The notes: generated by a model not told the origin, from the letters alone. A stretch of DNA of 64,000 nucleotides from Rhodanobacteraceae bacterium (GCA_016790075.1 JAEUPP010000018.1:124001-188000), one strand, 5' to 3'. Counted from the first letter of the stretch, positions 34,075 to 44,660 are shown. A program made the numbers and translations.

Positions 34075-35358
34075 ATGGCCACTGCAACGGTTTCCCGTAA
34101 ACCCCAGACTGCCGTCGTCGCGGCGCGCGGGCGCGCGCGCGCCGAAGTCAGTGCGCTGCAGACCTTTGTCTGGTCCGGCAAGGACAAACGCGGCCAGGCC
34201 ATCAAGGGCGAGTACGCCGCGAAGAACATGAGCTTGGTCAAGGCCGAGCTGCGTCGGCAGGGCATCAACCCAACCTCGGTCAAGGCCAAGCCGAAACCGT
34301 TGTTCGGTTCAGCCGGCAAGACGATCAAGGCACGTGACATTGCCGTCTTCAGCCGCCAGATTTCCGTGATGATGCAAGCAGGCGTGCCGCTGGTGCAGGG
34401 CCTGGACATCATCGCCGGCGGCCAGCAGAACGTGCGCATGAAGAACATGCTCACGGCGATCAAGAACGACATCGAAGGCGGTTCGACGCTGCATGAGGCA
34501 CTGGCAAAGTTCCCCGTCCAGTTTGACGAGCTGTTCGTCAATCTGGTGAAGGCCGGTGAAGCCGCCGGTGTGCTCGATACGGTGCTCGATACCGTCGCAA
34601 CCTACAAGGAAAACATCGAATCGCTGAAAGGCAAGATCAAGAAAGCGATGTTCTATCCCGCGATCGTGCTCGCGGTCGCCACCATCGTCTCGGCAATTCT
34701 GCTGATCTTCGTCGTGCCGCAGTTCGAGCAGGTGTTCAAGGGGTTTGGCGCGGATCTGCCGGCGTTTACTCAGATGATCGTCAGCGCGTCGCGCTTCATG
34801 ACCAAATACTGGTATGTCGTGCTGCTCAGCCTCGGCGGGACGATCGCCGGACTGATTTTCCTCTACAAGCGTTCACCAGCCTTCGCCCACTTCTGCGCCC
34901 GCGCCGTACTCAAGCTGCCGGTGATAGGGCAGATCCTGCATCAGTCGGCCATCGCGCGCTTCGCCCGCACGCTAGGCGTGACCTTCCGCGCTGGCGTACC
35001 GCTGGTCGAGGCGCTGGATTCCGTCGCCGGCGCGACCGGCAGCCCTATTTACAATGCCGCGGTCAAGCGTATCCGCGAAGACGTAGCGGTCGGCCATCAG
35101 CTGCAGCTTGCCATGCGCCAGGTCCAGCTGTTCCCGAACATGGTCGTGCAAATGGTCGCGATCGGCGAGGAATCGGGCGCGCTGGACAAGATGCTGTTCA
35201 AGATCGCCGAGTTCTACGAAGAGGAAGTCAACAACGCCGTCGATGCACTGGCCAGCCTGCTCGAACCCTTCATCATGGTCATCATTGGCACCCTGGTCGG
35301 CGGCATGGTCATCGGTATGTATCTGCCTATCTTCAAACTCGCCGCAGTCGTAGGCTGA
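34075..35358 (+). CDS. pilC: Type IV pilus inner-membrane platform protein PilC
   Basis: 427 residues. Two homologous cytoplasmic T2SSF helical domains (FSRQISVMMQAGVPLVQGLDII and FARTLGVTFRAGVPLVEALDSV), separated and followed by membrane helices (AIVLAVATIVSAILLIFVV and IMVIIGTLVGGMVIGMY). Couples PilB motion to pilin extraction. A Lys/Arg-rich N-terminal ~60 residues precede the first domain (TFVWSGKDKRGQAIKGEY). Start ATG 34075 directly follows the pilB stop. Confidence 0.98.
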   Translation: MATATVSRKPQTAVVAARGRARAEVSALQTFVWSGKDKRGQAIKGEYAAKNMSLVKAELRRQGINPTSVKAKPKPLFGSAGKTIKARDIAVFSRQISVMMQAGVPLVQGLDIIAGGQQNVRMKNMLTAIKNDIEGGSTLHEALAKFPVQFDELFVNLVKAGEAAGVLDTVLDTVATYKENIESLKGKIKKAMFYPAIVLAVATIVSAILLIFVVPQFEQVFKGFGADLPAFTQMIVSASRFMTKYWYVVLLSLGGTIAGLIFLYKRSPAFAHFCARAVLKLPVIGQILHQSAIARFARTLGVTFRAGVPLVEALDSVAGATGSPIYNAAVKRIREDVAVGHQLQLAMRQVQLFPNMVVQMVAIGEESGALDKMLFKIAEFYEEEVNNAVDALASLLEPFIMVIIGTLVGGMVIGMYLPIFKLAAVVG

Positions 35359-35367
35359 CCGATACCG

Positions 35368-36234
35368 ATGCTAGAAATCCTCAGCGAGGGCTGGCCGCTG
35401 TATCTTGTGGCCAGCCTGTTCGGGCTGCTGGTCGGCAGTTTTCTCAACGTCGTCATCCTGCGCCTGCCAGAACGCCTGATGCACGACTGGCGCGTGCAAA
35501 GCCGGGAAATGCTCGAACTCGAAGCGAACCCGGCCGATACCGCGCCGCCCGATATCGTATTCAAGCGCTCGCACTGCCCGCAGTGCAAACATGCGCTGTC
35601 GCCGCTAGACAACATTCCGCTCCTTAGCTGGCTGGTACTGCGCGGTCGCTGCCGCTACTGCAAAGCGCCGATTTCGGTGCAGTACCCGCTGGTCGAAGCG
35701 CTGACCGCCGTCGCCACGCTCGTTGTCATCGTGCAGTTCGGTACAACCTGGGCCGCGGCCGCAGGCCTTGTGCTGAGCTACGGACTGATCGCTCTGGCCG
35801 GCATCGACTTTCGCACCCAGTTGCTGCCCGACAACCTGACCCTGCCCTTGCTCTGGGGCGGAATGCTGCTGTCCTTGGTGCCGGTATTCGTTGCGCCAGT
35901 CGATGCCATTCTTGGCGCAACCATCGGTTACCTGAGCCTTTGGTCGATCTATTGGCTATTCAAGCTGCTGACCGGCAAAGAAGGCATGGGCTACGGCGAT
36001 TTCAAGCTGCTGGCAGCACTCGGCGCCTGGATGGGCCCCAAGAGTCTGCTGCCGATCGTGCTGCTGTCGTCCGTTGTCGGGGCCGTGCTCGGCAGTATTT
36101 TGCTGGCGACTCGCGGCAAGGACAGCTCGACACCGATTCCGTTCGGTCCGTTCATCGCCGTTGCCGGCTGGATCCAGTTCGTCTGGGGAGAGCCTCTGCT
36201 GCAGCTTTATACGCAGCTATTGCTTGGACGATGA
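35368..36234 (+). CDS. pilD: Prepilin peptidase / N-methyltransferase PilD
   Basis: 288 residues, polytopic. N-terminal methyltransferase domain with a zinc-type tetracysteine arrangement (HCPQCKHALSP and GRCRYCKAPI) around residues 70-100; aspartyl protease site with the two required Asp residues in GIDFRTQLLPDNLT and MGYGDFKLLAALGAWMG. It cleaves the Gly-Phe bond of the three prepilins in this window and methylates the new N-terminus. The stop overlaps the coaE start as ATGA. Confidence 0.98.
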   Translation: MLEILSEGWPLYLVASLFGLLVGSFLNVVILRLPERLMHDWRVQSREMLELEANPADTAPPDIVFKRSHCPQCKHALSPLDNIPLLSWLVLRGRCRYCKAPISVQYPLVEALTAVATLVVIVQFGTTWAAAAGLVLSYGLIALAGIDFRTQLLPDNLTLPLLWGGMLLSLVPVFVAPVDAILGATIGYLSLWSIYWLFKLLTGKEGMGYGDFKLLAALGAWMGPKSLLPIVLLSSVVGAVLGSILLATRGKDSSTPIPFGPFIAVAGWIQFVWGEPLLQLYTQLLLGR

Positions 36235-36851
36235 CCACGGTCGACGCGCATTTCGTCGTCGCGATCAGCGGCGGCATCGCCTCCGGCAAGACCGCGGTAA
36301 CGCAGGCATTCGGCCGCCGCGGCATTGCCTGTTATGACGCTGACGTCGCCGCCCGGGAAGTCGTGGCCCCCGGCCAGCCTGCGTTGGCCGAGATCGCCGC
36401 TGCGTTCGGTCCGCAGTTACTGCAGCCGGATGGATCGCTGGATCGCGCAGCGATGCGCCGGCTTATCTTTGGTGATGACTCGGCCCGGCGCCGCCTCGAA
36501 GCCCTGGTCCATCCGCGTGTACGCGAACGACTGCGCGAACAGGTGGCAGCCGATGCTAACCACTACTGCCTGCTCGCGATTCCGCTGCTCGCCGAAACCT
36601 GGCCGGCATATGCCTGGGTAGACCGTGTCGTCATTGTCGACGTAGCACCCGACATCCAGCTCGCGCGGCTGCAGCAGCGGGATGGCATAGCGCAGGATCT
36701 CGCCGCAAGAATGATCGCGGCGCAAGCGACGCGCGAACAGCGCCTGGCGATTGCGACCGATGTGATCAGCAATTCCGGCACTCTGGATGACCTCGACGCC
36801 GCGGTTGCGGCCTTGCACCAGCGGTTCCTGCAACTGGCAGCGGCTAAGTAG
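36231..36851 (+). CDS. coaE: Dephospho-CoA kinase
   Basis: 206 residues. Last step of coenzyme A synthesis, phosphorylating dephospho-CoA. P-loop SGGIASGKT near residue 13, CYDADVAAREVVAPG for CoA binding, VHPRVRERL lid region and VIVDVAPDIQLARLQQRDG. ATG 36231 was chosen because it overlaps the pilD stop and places the P-loop at the usual distance; the open frame extends further upstream but antisense logic and family length argue against it. The pilBCD-coaE linkage is typical of gammaproteobacteria. Convergent with the MutT-ThiE gene, with only 2 nt between stops. Confidence 0.98.
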   Translation: MTTVDAHFVVAISGGIASGKTAVTQAFGRRGIACYDADVAAREVVAPGQPALAEIAAAFGPQLLQPDGSLDRAAMRRLIFGDDSARRRLEALVHPRVRERLREQVAADANHYCLLAIPLLAETWPAYAWVDRVVIVDVAPDIQLARLQQRDGIAQDLAARMIAAQATREQRLAIATDVISNSGTLDDLDAAVAALHQRFLQLAAAK

Positions 36852-36853
36852 CG

Positions 36854-37837
36854 CTACCAGAACGCCGAAATGCCGGCGATACCCTGGGCACCGTTACCCA
36901 GGGCCGTTGCCAGATCGTCCTGCTTCAGTCCACCAAGGGCATAGACCGGCACGCGGGCGCCTGCACAAAGTGCCGCGAACGCAGTCCAGCCCAATGTGGG
37001 CTGCTGCGCGTGGCTCGTGGTCGCAGCAACACTGCCAAGTACGACGAAATCGACCCCTAGCGTCTGTGCTTTTTCGAGTTCCGCGGCGTCGTGGCAGGAA
37101 GCGGCAAACCAGCGCTTGGCTGCAACCGGCCGCGCGTCGAGCTCGCCAAGCTGCGCTGCTGTGACATGCACACCGTCAAGATCAAACTCCTCGACCAGAT
37201 CCATGCGCGAGTTGACCAGCAGCTGGCCGCCCGCAGCACGCACCCGCGCCAGACAAGCCGGCACGAGACGGCGCAAGCTCGCCTCGTCGCTGCACTTGGC
37301 GCGCAACTGAACCAGGCGAACCCCGCGCGCAAGAGCCGCGTCAAGGCGTGCCAGAAAACTGGCCTCGTCCGCGTCAGGCTGGGGTGTGATCAGGTATTGC
37401 GCCGGCAAGGCGAGCGCATTGACGACAGGATGATCGGCTGCCGGCATCTCGCTGGGATCGAGCGCCGCCGCCGGCACCCATTTCAACGCCTGTCCTTCAC
37501 AGGACTGCGGCACGCCGTCAAAGGCGTGCACCCGATAGACATCGAGCAGGATGCGCTTGGCCGGGTAACGCCAGGGAATGCGAATCAGCGGCTCGGCTGA
37601 CGCGACGCGCACGCCGATTTCCTCGTGGATTTCCCGTCGCAGTGCCTGCAGCGGCGTTTCGCCGGACTCCACCTTGCCGCCGGGAAACTCCCAGTAGCCG
37701 GACAGATGCTTGCCCTCAGGCCGCTGCGCAAGCAGTACCCGGCCATCTGCATCGACCAGCGCTGCTGCCACTACGTGCACCAGGGGCAGATCACCTGCGG
37801 TGGTGTCCGGCGCCGCTTCTGTCGAAACAGCGCTCAT
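36854..37837 (-). CDS. MutT-type Nudix hydrolase fused to ThiE-like domain
   Basis: 327 residues from ATG 37837 with GGAGAA upstream. Residues ~20-150 are a Nudix domain with the box GGKVESGETPLQALRREIHEEIG, so it should hydrolyse 8-oxo-dGTP. Residues ~160-327 are a TIM-barrel of the thiamine-phosphate-synthase/TenI type (VRLVQLRAKCSDEASL, DGVHVTAAQL, FVVLGSVAATTSHAQQPTLGW, VYALGGL). This fusion is known from gammaproteobacteria, often near secA; the ThiE-like half usually lacks thiamine context and its role is not settled. Follows secA after 19 nt, so probably co-transcribed. Confidence 0.93.
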   Translation of the reverse strand: MSAVSTEAAPDTTAGDLPLVHVVAAALVDADGRVLLAQRPEGKHLSGYWEFPGGKVESGETPLQALRREIHEEIGVRVASAEPLIRIPWRYPAKRILLDVYRVHAFDGVPQSCEGQALKWVPAAALDPSEMPAADHPVVNALALPAQYLITPQPDADEASFLARLDAALARGVRLVQLRAKCSDEASLRRLVPACLARVRAAGGQLLVNSRMDLVEEFDLDGVHVTAAQLGELDARPVAAKRWFAASCHDAAELEKAQTLGVDFVVLGSVAATTSHAQQPTLGWTAFAALCAGARVPVYALGGLKQDDLATALGNGAQGIAGISAFW

Positions 37838-37856
37838 GCGCAAAGTTCTCCGCTAC

Positions 37857-40586
37857 TCAGGCCAGGCGTCCGTGGCACTGCTTGTACTTCTTGCCCGAGC
37901 CGCAGGGGCAGGGATCATTGCGGCCTACTTTCGGCCCTTCCGCAAACTGGGCGATCGCCGGCGCAGCCGAAGCGGCCGTGGCCGCTAGCACTTCGCCTTC
38001 GCTGGCAAAGCCGCTGGCCTCAGCGTGGGCGAAATTGAGCGGCGCCTGTTGCTGCTGGCGCCGCTGCTGCTCTTCGATTTGCTGCACTTCTTCTTCGCTG
38101 CGGATGCGGACGCGTGCAAGCAGGGTCGTCGTTTCGAGCTTGATGCGCTCAAGCATGGTCTGGAACAGCTCGAACGACTCGCGCTTGAACTCCTGCTTGG
38201 GCTGCTTCTGCGCGTATGAACGCAGATAGATGCCCTGGCGCAGGTAATCCATGCTCGCCAGATGTTCCTTCCAGCAGTTGTCGAGCGTGTTCAGCATCAC
38301 GTGGCGCTCAAGAGCGCGCATGACTTCCGAACCGAGCATGGCCTCGCGCTCGCGGAAATAACGATCGACCGCGGCAAGCACATGTTCAAGCACCTGCTCG
38401 GAATCCGCCTCAGACTGAGTTTCGAGCCAGCGCTTGAGATCTAGTTCGATGCCGAAATCATCGCCTAGCTTCTTTTGCAGCGCGATGACATCCCATTGTT
38501 CGTCTATCGAATGCTGCGGCACATGGCTGCGTACGAGATCGGTAAATACATCGGCGCGGATGGCGGCGGCCGTTTCTGCGAAATCGTCCTGTTCCAGCAG
38601 CTCGTTGCGCTGTTCGTAGATGACTTTGCGCTGGTCGTTGGCGACGTCATCGAATTCGAGCAGATTCTTGCGGATGTCAAAATTGTGCTGCTCGACCTTG
38701 CGCTGCACCTTCTCGATCTGCCGGCTGACCATGCGGTCTTCCAGTGCATCGTCTTCCTTCATGCCGAAGATCTGCATCCACTTCGTGACCCAGTCGGGCG
38801 AGAAGATGCGCATGAGGTTGTCTTCGAGCGACAGATAGAAGCGGCTGGAACCCGGATCGCCCTGGCGGCCGGAGCGGCCGCGCAGCTGATTGTCGATACG
38901 CCGCGACTCGTGACGCTCAGTGCCGACTATGTGCAGACCACCGGCGGCAACGACCTCCTCGTGGCGCTTCTTCCACTCGCTGCGGATGCGTGCACGCGCC
39001 GCATCGGTTGCATCTTCCGGCAACTGCGCAAGCTCGGCGTCGAGGCTGCCGCCAAGCACGATGTCGGTACCGCGGCCGGCCATGTTCGTCGCGATCGTGA
39101 TGGCGCCTGGACGCCCGGCCTGGGCGATGATGTGCGCTTCGCGTTCATGCTGCTTGGCGTTCAGCACTTCATGCGCCACGCCCTGCTGCTGCAGCATCTT
39201 CGACAGGAACTCCGACGCATCGATAGACGCAGTACCGACCAGCACCGGTTGGCGGCGCTTCTGGCAATCGCGGATATCCTCGACGATCGCGTCCCATTTG
39301 GGTTTGTGCTTGAGGAACACGAGGTCCGGTGAATCCTTGCGGATCATCGGACGGTGCGTCGGAATGACAACGACTTCGAGGCCGTAGACCTGCTGGAACT
39401 CATAGGCTTCCGTATCCGCCGTGCCGGTCATGCCGGACAGCTTCTTGTACATGCGGAAGTAATTCTGGAACGTAATCGTCGCGAGGGTCTGGTTCTCGCG
39501 CTGGATAGGCACGCCTTCCTTCGCCTCGACAGCCTGATGCAGGCCGTCGGACCAGCGCCGGCCGGCCAGGGTGCGGCCGGTGAATTCGTCGACGATGATG
39601 ACCTCGCCGTCCCGCACGATGTAGTCCACGTCACGCTGGTACAGCGTGTTGGCGCGCAGCGCCGCGTTGAGATGGTGCACGACCACGAGATGCTTGGCGT
39701 CGTAAAGCCCTTCGTCGGCCGCGATCACCCCTTCCTTGCGCAGTAACAGCTCGGCGTGCTCCATGCCTTCTTCCGACAGGTGCACCTGCTTCTGCTTTTC
39801 GTCCACCCAGTAATCGCCGACCTTGGAGTCTTCCTTGTCCTGGCGCGTGAGCTTGGGAACAATGCGGTTGATCTTGACGTAGAGCTGCGGCGATTCCTCG
39901 GACGGGCCCGAGATAATCAGCGGAGTGCGCGCTTCATCGATAAGAATGGAGTCGACTTCGTCAACGATGGCGTAATGCAGCCCACGCTGGTAACGCTGTT
40001 CTTTCGACAGCGCCATATTGTCGCGCAGGTAGTCGAAACCGAATTCGTTGTTGGTGCCGTAGGTAATGTCAGCGGCGTAGGCGGAGGCCTTGTCCGCGTG
40101 ATTCATGCCGGGGTAAACAACACCTACGCTGAGCCCCAGAAAGTTATAGAGCTTGCCCATCGTCGCCGCGTCGCGCTTGGCGAGGTAGTCATTCACGGTC
40201 ACGACATGAACGCCCTTGCCTTCGAGGGCGTTCAGGTAGACCGACAACGTGGCGACCAGCGTCTTGCCTTCGCCGGTGCGCATTTCGGCAATGCGCCCCA
40301 TGTTCAGCACCATGCCACCGATCATCTGCACGTCGTAGTGGCGCAGGCCGAGCACACGTACCGATGCCTCGCGCACCGTCGCGAACGCGTCCGGCAGGAT
40401 CTGCTCCAGGCTCTGGCCATCGGCAAGGCGTTGCTTGAACTGATCCGTACGTGCGCGCAACTCGGCATCGGACAGAGCCTGCATCGCCGGCTCAAGCGCG
40501 GCAATCTGCGCCACGTTCTTGTTGAGCTGACGCAACACGCGATCGTTGCGGCTGCCGAAGAGGCTCGTCATTAGACGGTTGAACAT
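37857..40586 (-). CDS. secA: Preprotein translocase ATPase SecA
   Basis: 909 residues, full length. Motor of the Sec pathway at the inner membrane. NBD1 with Walker A RTGEGKTL near residue 105 and [19 protein letters not shown]; preprotein cross-linking domain; NBD2 with [18 protein letters not shown] and the helicase motif [20 protein letters not shown]-terminal SecB/lipid-binding zinc motif [14 protein letters not shown]. The start matches the family N-terminus ([25 protein letters not shown], shown in part). No secM is visible upstream; instead an M23 peptidase gene precedes it. Confidence 0.99.
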   Translation of the reverse strand: MFNRLMTSLFGSRNDRVLRQLNKNVAQIAALEPAMQALSDAELRARTDQFKQRLADGQSLEQILPDAFATVREASVRVLGLRHYDVQMIGGMVLNMGRIAEMRTGEGKTLVATLSVYLNALEGKGVHVVTVNDYLAKRDAATMGKLYNFLGLSVGVVYPGMNHADKASAYAADITYGTNNEFGFDYLRDNMALSKEQRYQRGLHYAIVDEVDSILIDEARTPLIISGPSEESPQLYVKINRIVPKLTRQDKEDSKVGDYWVDEKQKQVHLSEEGMEHAELLLRKEGVIAADEGLYDAKHLVVVHHLNAALRANTLYQRDVDYIVRDGEVIIVDEFTGRTLAGRRWSDGLHQAVEAKEGVPIQRENQTLATITFQNYFRMYKKLSGMTGTADTEAYEFQQVYGLEVVVIPTHRPMIRKDSPDLVFLKHKPKWDAIVEDIRDCQKRRQPVLVGTASIDASEFLSKMLQQQGVAHEVLNAKQHEREAHIIAQAGRPGAITIATNMAGRGTDIVLGGSLDAELAQLPEDATDAARARIRSEWKKRHEEVVAAGGLHIVGTERHESRRIDNQLRGRSGRQGDPGSSRFYLSLEDNLMRIFSPDWVTKWMQIFGMKEDDALEDRMVSRQIEKVQRKVEQHNFDIRKNLLEFDDVANDQRKVIYEQRNELLEQDDFAETAAAIRADVFTDLVRSHVPQHSIDEQWDVIALQKKLGDDFGIELDLKRWLETQSEADSEQVLEHVLAAVDRYFREREAMLGSEVMRALERHVMLNTLDNCWKEHLASMDYLRQGIYLRSYAQKQPKQEFKRESFELFQTMLERIKLETTTLLARVRIRSEEEVQQIEEQQRRQQQQAPLNFAHAEASGFASEGEVLAATAASAAPAIAQFAEGPKVGRNDPCPCGSGKKYKQCHGRLA

Positions 40587-40743
40587 GAAGTCGATCGCTC
40601 AGCAGGAAAAGGGAAATGCACGAAGCCCACGCAAAGCGCAGGCACGAGCGGACCGCCGATAATAAGCCGGCAGCCGCTTCGGGGAAAGAATGGTGGGTTG
40701 CCGCCCCGGAGATTCAAGGGGCTGCAGACCGCCTCGACCGCGG

Positions 40744-41685
40744 TCAGATCTTGCGCTGGCTACGAACGTAAGCGATGGGGTTGACCGCCTTGCCGTTGAG
40801 CCAAACCTCGAAATGCACGTGTGAGCCGGTCGAACGGCCGGAAGAACCGACCTTGGCAATGACTTCGCCAACGCGGACGCGCTGGCCAACGGTAGCCAAG
40901 TTCTGGGAATTGTGCGCATAACGAGTCATATAACCGTTGCCGTGATCGACTTCGACCACATTACCGTAACCAGGACGGGTGCCGGACCAGGTCACAACGC
41001 CTTCGGCAACTGAGTGAATGTCCGCACCGGCATGGGCGTCAAAGTCGATGCCTGAATGGAAGGCGCTGGCGCCATTGAACGGATCAGGCCGGCCACCGAA
41101 ATACGAAGAGATGTAGCCGGACTTGACCGGCATGCCGCTAGGCAGCAGGTCGGAATCAATCTTGCGGTCAAGCAGCAGGTTTTCGAGCACTTCCAGTTGC
41201 GCCTGCTGGCGCACGAAGCGCGCATGCAGTTCGTCGATGGAATCCGCCAACTGCGGCGCTGCCGCATGCACAGCCGGAGACTGCGCATCCTCGGGGCCAC
41301 CAACGGCCGGCGGCTCGGTGAAGCGGAACTCGCCGTCGTCGAGTTTGCCGGCACGGGTCAAACGTTCGCCGAGCGCATTGAGCCGGGTCGCATGCGCCTG
41401 TAGCGCGCCGAGCTTGACCGCGAGCGCATCCAGGTCACGTTGCGTGTTCTGCTTGACCTGTTCGAGTTCGCGCAGACGCGCGTCGCCCTGTTCGCGCAAT
41501 TCGCGCAGTTCTGCGAGGGTGCGTGTCTTGGGTCCCGCGATGCTGTAGGCCACGCTAACGCCAAGCAGAGCGCAGGCCAGCGCGGCACAACCGAGTATCG
41601 CCCCGCATTTGAGACGGGTACGCCAGCAGCCGAGGTCGATGGTCTGCGGCACCGCATGCGGCTTTGCGACGATAATGATGTTCAT
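40744..41685 (-). CDS. M23-family peptidase (LytM domain), membrane anchored
   Basis: 313 residues from ATG 41685. One N-terminal membrane helix (CGAILGCAALACALLGVSVAYS) is followed by a coiled-coil rich in Glu/Gln/Leu (residues ~55-110) and a C-terminal LytM domain with the zinc residues in SAFHSGIDFDAHAGADIHSVA (HxxxD) and SHVHFEVWLNG (HxH). Because both motifs are intact it may be an active endopeptidase on peptidoglycan or may activate amidases. In Xanthomonadales a gene of this type commonly stands between the DUF721 gene and secA. Divergent from dciA with only 31 nt between starts. Confidence 0.9.
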   Translation of the reverse strand: MNIIIVAKPHAVPQTIDLGCWRTRLKCGAILGCAALACALLGVSVAYSIAGPKTRTLAELRELREQGDARLRELEQVKQNTQRDLDALAVKLGALQAHATRLNALGERLTRAGKLDDGEFRFTEPPAVGGPEDAQSPAVHAAAPQLADSIDELHARFVRQQAQLEVLENLLLDRKIDSDLLPSGMPVKSGYISSYFGGRPDPFNGASAFHSGIDFDAHAGADIHSVAEGVVTWSGTRPGYGNVVEVDHGNGYMTRYAHNSQNLATVGQRVRVGEVIAKVGSSGRSTGSHVHFEVWLNGKAVNPIAYVRSQRKI

Positions 41686-41716
41686 GCTGGATTCGTTTTC
41701 TGCCTGGGTTTCCGAG

Positions 41717-42208
41717 ATGCAAACCAAGATCCCATCGTCCGCAGCTACGCCGCTTCGCTCGTCGCCCGGCCCCAAACCGGTCGGCGAGACCTCCCCCGTC
41801 GCGTCGCTGATCAAGCGAGCACGAGCGCTGGAAGCACTGGATCTTCGTTTGCGCCTGACGCTACCTCCGGCCATCCGTCCGCATTGCTGCCTGGCGGACG
41901 CACGACAGGGTCGCGTTGTCTTTCTTGCGAACACCTCGACCTGGGCGGCAAAGCTAAGGCTCCACCAGACCCCGATCCTGGCCGAGGCGCAAAAAGCGCT
42001 CGGACAGTCTTTCAAGACATTCGCCGTCAAAGTGGCACCCTTGCCGTCCGTTCCCCCGGAGCCTGCAAGGCGGAAGCCGCTTTCTCACACCGCAGCCAAA
42101 CACTTAAGCCTGGCGGCGGCCACACTGGCAGACCCCGAACTCAGGGCCTTGTTTCTACAGATGGCGTCCCTCGCCGAAATTTCTGATTCCAATAGCGCGG
42201 AGGTCTGA
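41717..42208 (+). CDS. dciA: DciA-family (DUF721) protein
   Basis: 163 residues from ATG 41717. The central part resembles DUF721/DciA (LRLRLTLPPAIRPHCCLADARQ, VVFLANTSTWAAKLRLHQ), which loads or assists the DnaB helicase in bacteria without DnaC/DnaI. The C-terminal half is Ala/Pro-rich and likely flexible. The start is the first ATG past the divergent M23 gene and lacks a strong ribosome site, so a few residues are uncertain. The only plus-strand gene among the lpxC-to-secA block. Confidence 0.8.
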   Translation: MQTKIPSSAATPLRSSPGPKPVGETSPVASLIKRARALEALDLRLRLTLPPAIRPHCCLADARQGRVVFLANTSTWAAKLRLHQTPILAEAQKALGQSFKTFAVKVAPLPSVPPEPARRKPLSHTAAKHLSLAAATLADPELRALFLQMASLAEISDSNSAEV

Positions 42209-42254
42209 CCGCGCCGCAAGGCGGCTGGCTGGAAACCGCCCGAGATACTAGTTC

Positions 42255-43166
42255 CTACACGGCCTGGGCAGGGTGGGCGTAGGAAATCGGAGCAGTCGCC
42301 GGGTCGTCAAAGCGAACCTCTTCCCACGCACTGGTGTCGGCCAGCAACGTGCGCAACAGCTGATTGTTCAACTGGTGGCCCGACTTGTGCCCGAAAAACG
42401 CGCCTATGAGGCTGTGCCCGAGCAGGTACAGGTCGCCGATCGCGTCGAGGATCTTGTGTTTGACGAATTCGTCCTCGTAGCGCAAGCCGTCTTCGTTGAG
42501 GACGCGATAGTCGTCGAGGACGATCGCGTTGTCCATGGATCCGCCGAGGACGAGATTGCGCTCCCGCAGCATTTCGATATCCCGCATAAAGCCAAAGGTG
42601 CGGGCGCGGGAGACTTCCTTGACGAACGAAGTCGTGGAGAAATCGATTTCCGCACGGGAAGTCTGTGCGGTGAAGATCGGGTGATTGAAGTCGATAGAGA
42701 AACCGACCTTGAAGCCATCGAACGGCTCGAATCGAGCCCATTTGTCGCCGTCTTTGACGGTCAACGGCTTCTTGATGCGGATAAAGCGCTTGGCCTTGGG
42801 CTGCTCCTCGATGCCTGCGGACTGAAGCAGGAACACGAAGGGGCCGGCGCTACCATCCATGATCGGCACTTCCGAGGCCGAAAGATCGACGTACGCGTTA
42901 TCAATACCCAGGCCCGCCATGGCCGAAAGCAAATGTTCGACTGTCGATACGCGAACCGTTCCCTTGGTCAGGGTGCTGGAAAGGCTGGTATCGCCCACAT
43001 TCTCGGCGCGGGCATGAATCTCTACCGCAGGAGTCAGATCCACGCGGCGAAACACAATTCCCGTATCCACCGCGGCTGGACGCAGGGTCATATAGACTTT
43101 TTCGCCGGTGTGGATGCCGACGCCTGTCGCCCGAATGACGTTTTTTAGCGTGCGTTGTTTGATCAT
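42255..43166 (-). CDS. lpxC: UDP-3-O-acyl-N-acetylglucosamine deacetylase
   Basis: 303 residues from ATG 43166 ([21 protein letters not shown], the family N-terminus). It performs the committed step of lipid A synthesis. Zinc ligands: His78 in VEHLLSA and the later His and Asp in [11 protein letters not shown]; the catalytic His is in [10 protein letters not shown]. Normal length. It follows ftsZ in the dcw cluster, but a strong terminator in the 318-nt gap separates them, so lpxC must have its own promoter; an extended -10 (TGCTAGCAT) lies about 45 nt upstream of its start on the minus strand. Confidence 0.99.
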   Translation of the reverse strand: MIKQRTLKNVIRATGVGIHTGEKVYMTLRPAAVDTGIVFRRVDLTPAVEIHARAENVGDTSLSSTLTKGTVRVSTVEHLLSAMAGLGIDNAYVDLSASEVPIMDGSAGPFVFLLQSAGIEEQPKAKRFIRIKKPLTVKDGDKWARFEPFDGFKVGFSIDFNHPIFTAQTSRAEIDFSTTSFVKEVSRARTFGFMRDIEMLRERNLVLGGSMDNAIVLDDYRVLNEDGLRYEDEFVKHKILDAIGDLYLLGHSLIGAFFGHKSGHQLNNQLLRTLLADTSAWEEVRFDDPATAPISYAHPAQAV

Positions 43167-43302
43167 TCTTTTTTTGTCCCCTGGGGCAGGAGCCAACAAA
43201 ACGGCCTGGATGCTAGCACAGGGCTTTATGACAGAAAAGCAAAACGAGGCGCCCGGCCCACATTTTGTTGCGTGGATACAACAATAACGGGGTGATAGGG
43301 CG

Positions 43303-43336
43303 AAAAAAAGGCGGTATGCCGTCGGCATACCGCCTT
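43303..43336 (-). terminator. Rho-independent terminator behind ftsZ
   Basis: Minus-strand stem AAGGCGGTATGCCG / CGGCATACCGCCTT (43308-43336), tight loop, followed by a run of seven T. About 150 nt past the ftsZ stop. The remaining ~165 nt up to lpxC hold its leader. Confidence 0.9.
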
Positions 43337-43484
43337 ATGGAGGACGTAGCATGACGGATGACGGCGCCTGTCGTCATCTGTCCCTGATGTTTTGCCACAC
43401 CGCGCTCTTACCTGGTCGACGCGGCAACGCCGCAGCCTGTGACTGCGGAGCGTTGCGGCACATGCGACCGCTGGTCAGTGCGGG

Positions 43485-44660
43485 TCAGTCAGCCTGACGA
43501 CGCAGGAACGCCGGAATATCGAGGTAGTCCATTGCAGGCTCGGCGCTGACCGCCGTTTCAGCAACACTGACCTGACGCGCGGCAGGACCGGCGACACGCA
43601 CCGACGGCTGGGCATAGTCGACCACTTCATTGCCGGTACCCGTGCGCAGCACCAGACGTGGACGCGGCTCCTCACGCCGGGTCATCGCCGGCTGACGCAC
43701 AGCAGCACGATTGAGGCCCGTCGCCACGACGGTGACGCGGACTTCATCCTGCAGCTCCGTATCGAGCGCGGTACCAATCACGACCGTCGCATCCTCGCTC
43801 GCAAAGCCATGGATGACCTGACCGATCTCGTCGAACTCGCGCATGGTCAGGTTCGGACCAGCGGTCACGTTGACGAGAATGCCGCAGGCACCGGCGAGGT
43901 TTACGTCCTCCAGCAGCGGATTGTTGATAGCCGCTTCGGCTGCCGCGACGGCACGGTCATCGCCCTTGGCCGAACCGGTGCCCATCATGGCCATGCCCAT
44001 TTCCGACATGACCGTGCGCACGTCGGCAAAGTCGACGTTGATCAGACCCGGACGCGTGATCAGGTCAGCAATGCCCTGCACCGCGCCGAGCAGCACGTCG
44101 TTGGCCTGCTTGAATGCACTGAGCAAGGTGACATCACGGCCCAGCACGGTCAGCAGCTTTTCGTTGGGCACGGTAATGAGTGAGTCCACATGCTGACTCA
44201 GGTCCTCTATACCCTTGAGCGCGACCTGCATGCGGCGCCGGCCCTCAAACGGAAACGGCTTGGTCACAACCGCTACCGTCAGGATGCCGAGTTCCTTCGC
44301 GAGCTGCGCCACCACGGGCGCGGCACCCGTACCAGTGCCACCGCCCATGCCGGCGGTGATGAACACCATGTCGGCGCCCTGCAGCATCTCGACAATGCGC
44401 TCGCGGTCTTCCAGTGCAGCCTGGCGACCGACTTCGGGATTGGCGCCGGCACCCAGCCCCTTCGTGACATTGCTGCCTAGCTGCAGGCTGAATTTCGCGC
44501 CCGAGTTCTTGATCGCTTGCGCATCGGTGTTGGCGCAGACGAAATCCACGCCCTCGACATGCTGCTGCACCATGTGTGCGACTGCATTGCCGCCGCCGCC
44601 GCCCACGCCGACGACCTTGATGACCGCATTCGGCGCGATCTTTTCGACGAATTCAAACAT
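43485..44660 (-). CDS. ftsZ: Cell division GTPase FtsZ
   Basis: 391 residues. Forms the Z-ring. Tubulin signature GGGTGTG at ~106-112, VGVGGGGGNAVAHM N-terminal G-box, and the synergy-loop region NVDFADVRTVMSEMG. C-terminal peptide for FtsA/ZipA binding is intact (MDYLDIPAFLRRQAD). I chose ATG 44660 (GGAGG 9 nt upstream) instead of ATG 44669, where the GGAGG would abut the start. Preceded by four hairpins in the ftsA-ftsZ gap. Confidence 0.99.
   Translation of the reverse strand: MFEFVEKIAPNAVIKVVGVGGGGGNAVAHMVQQHVEGVDFVCANTDAQAIKNSGAKFSLQLGSNVTKGLGAGANPEVGRQAALEDRERIVEMLQGADMVFITAGMGGGTGTGAAPVVAQLAKELGILTVAVVTKPFPFEGRRRMQVALKGIEDLSQHVDSLITVPNEKLLTVLGRDVTLLSAFKQANDVLLGAVQGIADLITRPGLINVDFADVRTVMSEMGMAMMGTGSAKGDDRAVAAAEAAINNPLLEDVNLAGACGILVNVTAGPNLTMREFDEIGQVIHGFASEDATVVIGTALDTELQDEVRVTVVATGLNRAAVRQPAMTRREEPRPRLVLRTGTGNEVVDYAQPSVRVAGPAARQVSVAETAVSAEPAMDYLDIPAFLRRQAD

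Noticed and set aside
41440-42186. Plus-strand frame opposite the M23 peptidase gene running into dciA
   Set aside because: It is the wrong frame for the DUF721 protein and antisense to a clear LytM domain.
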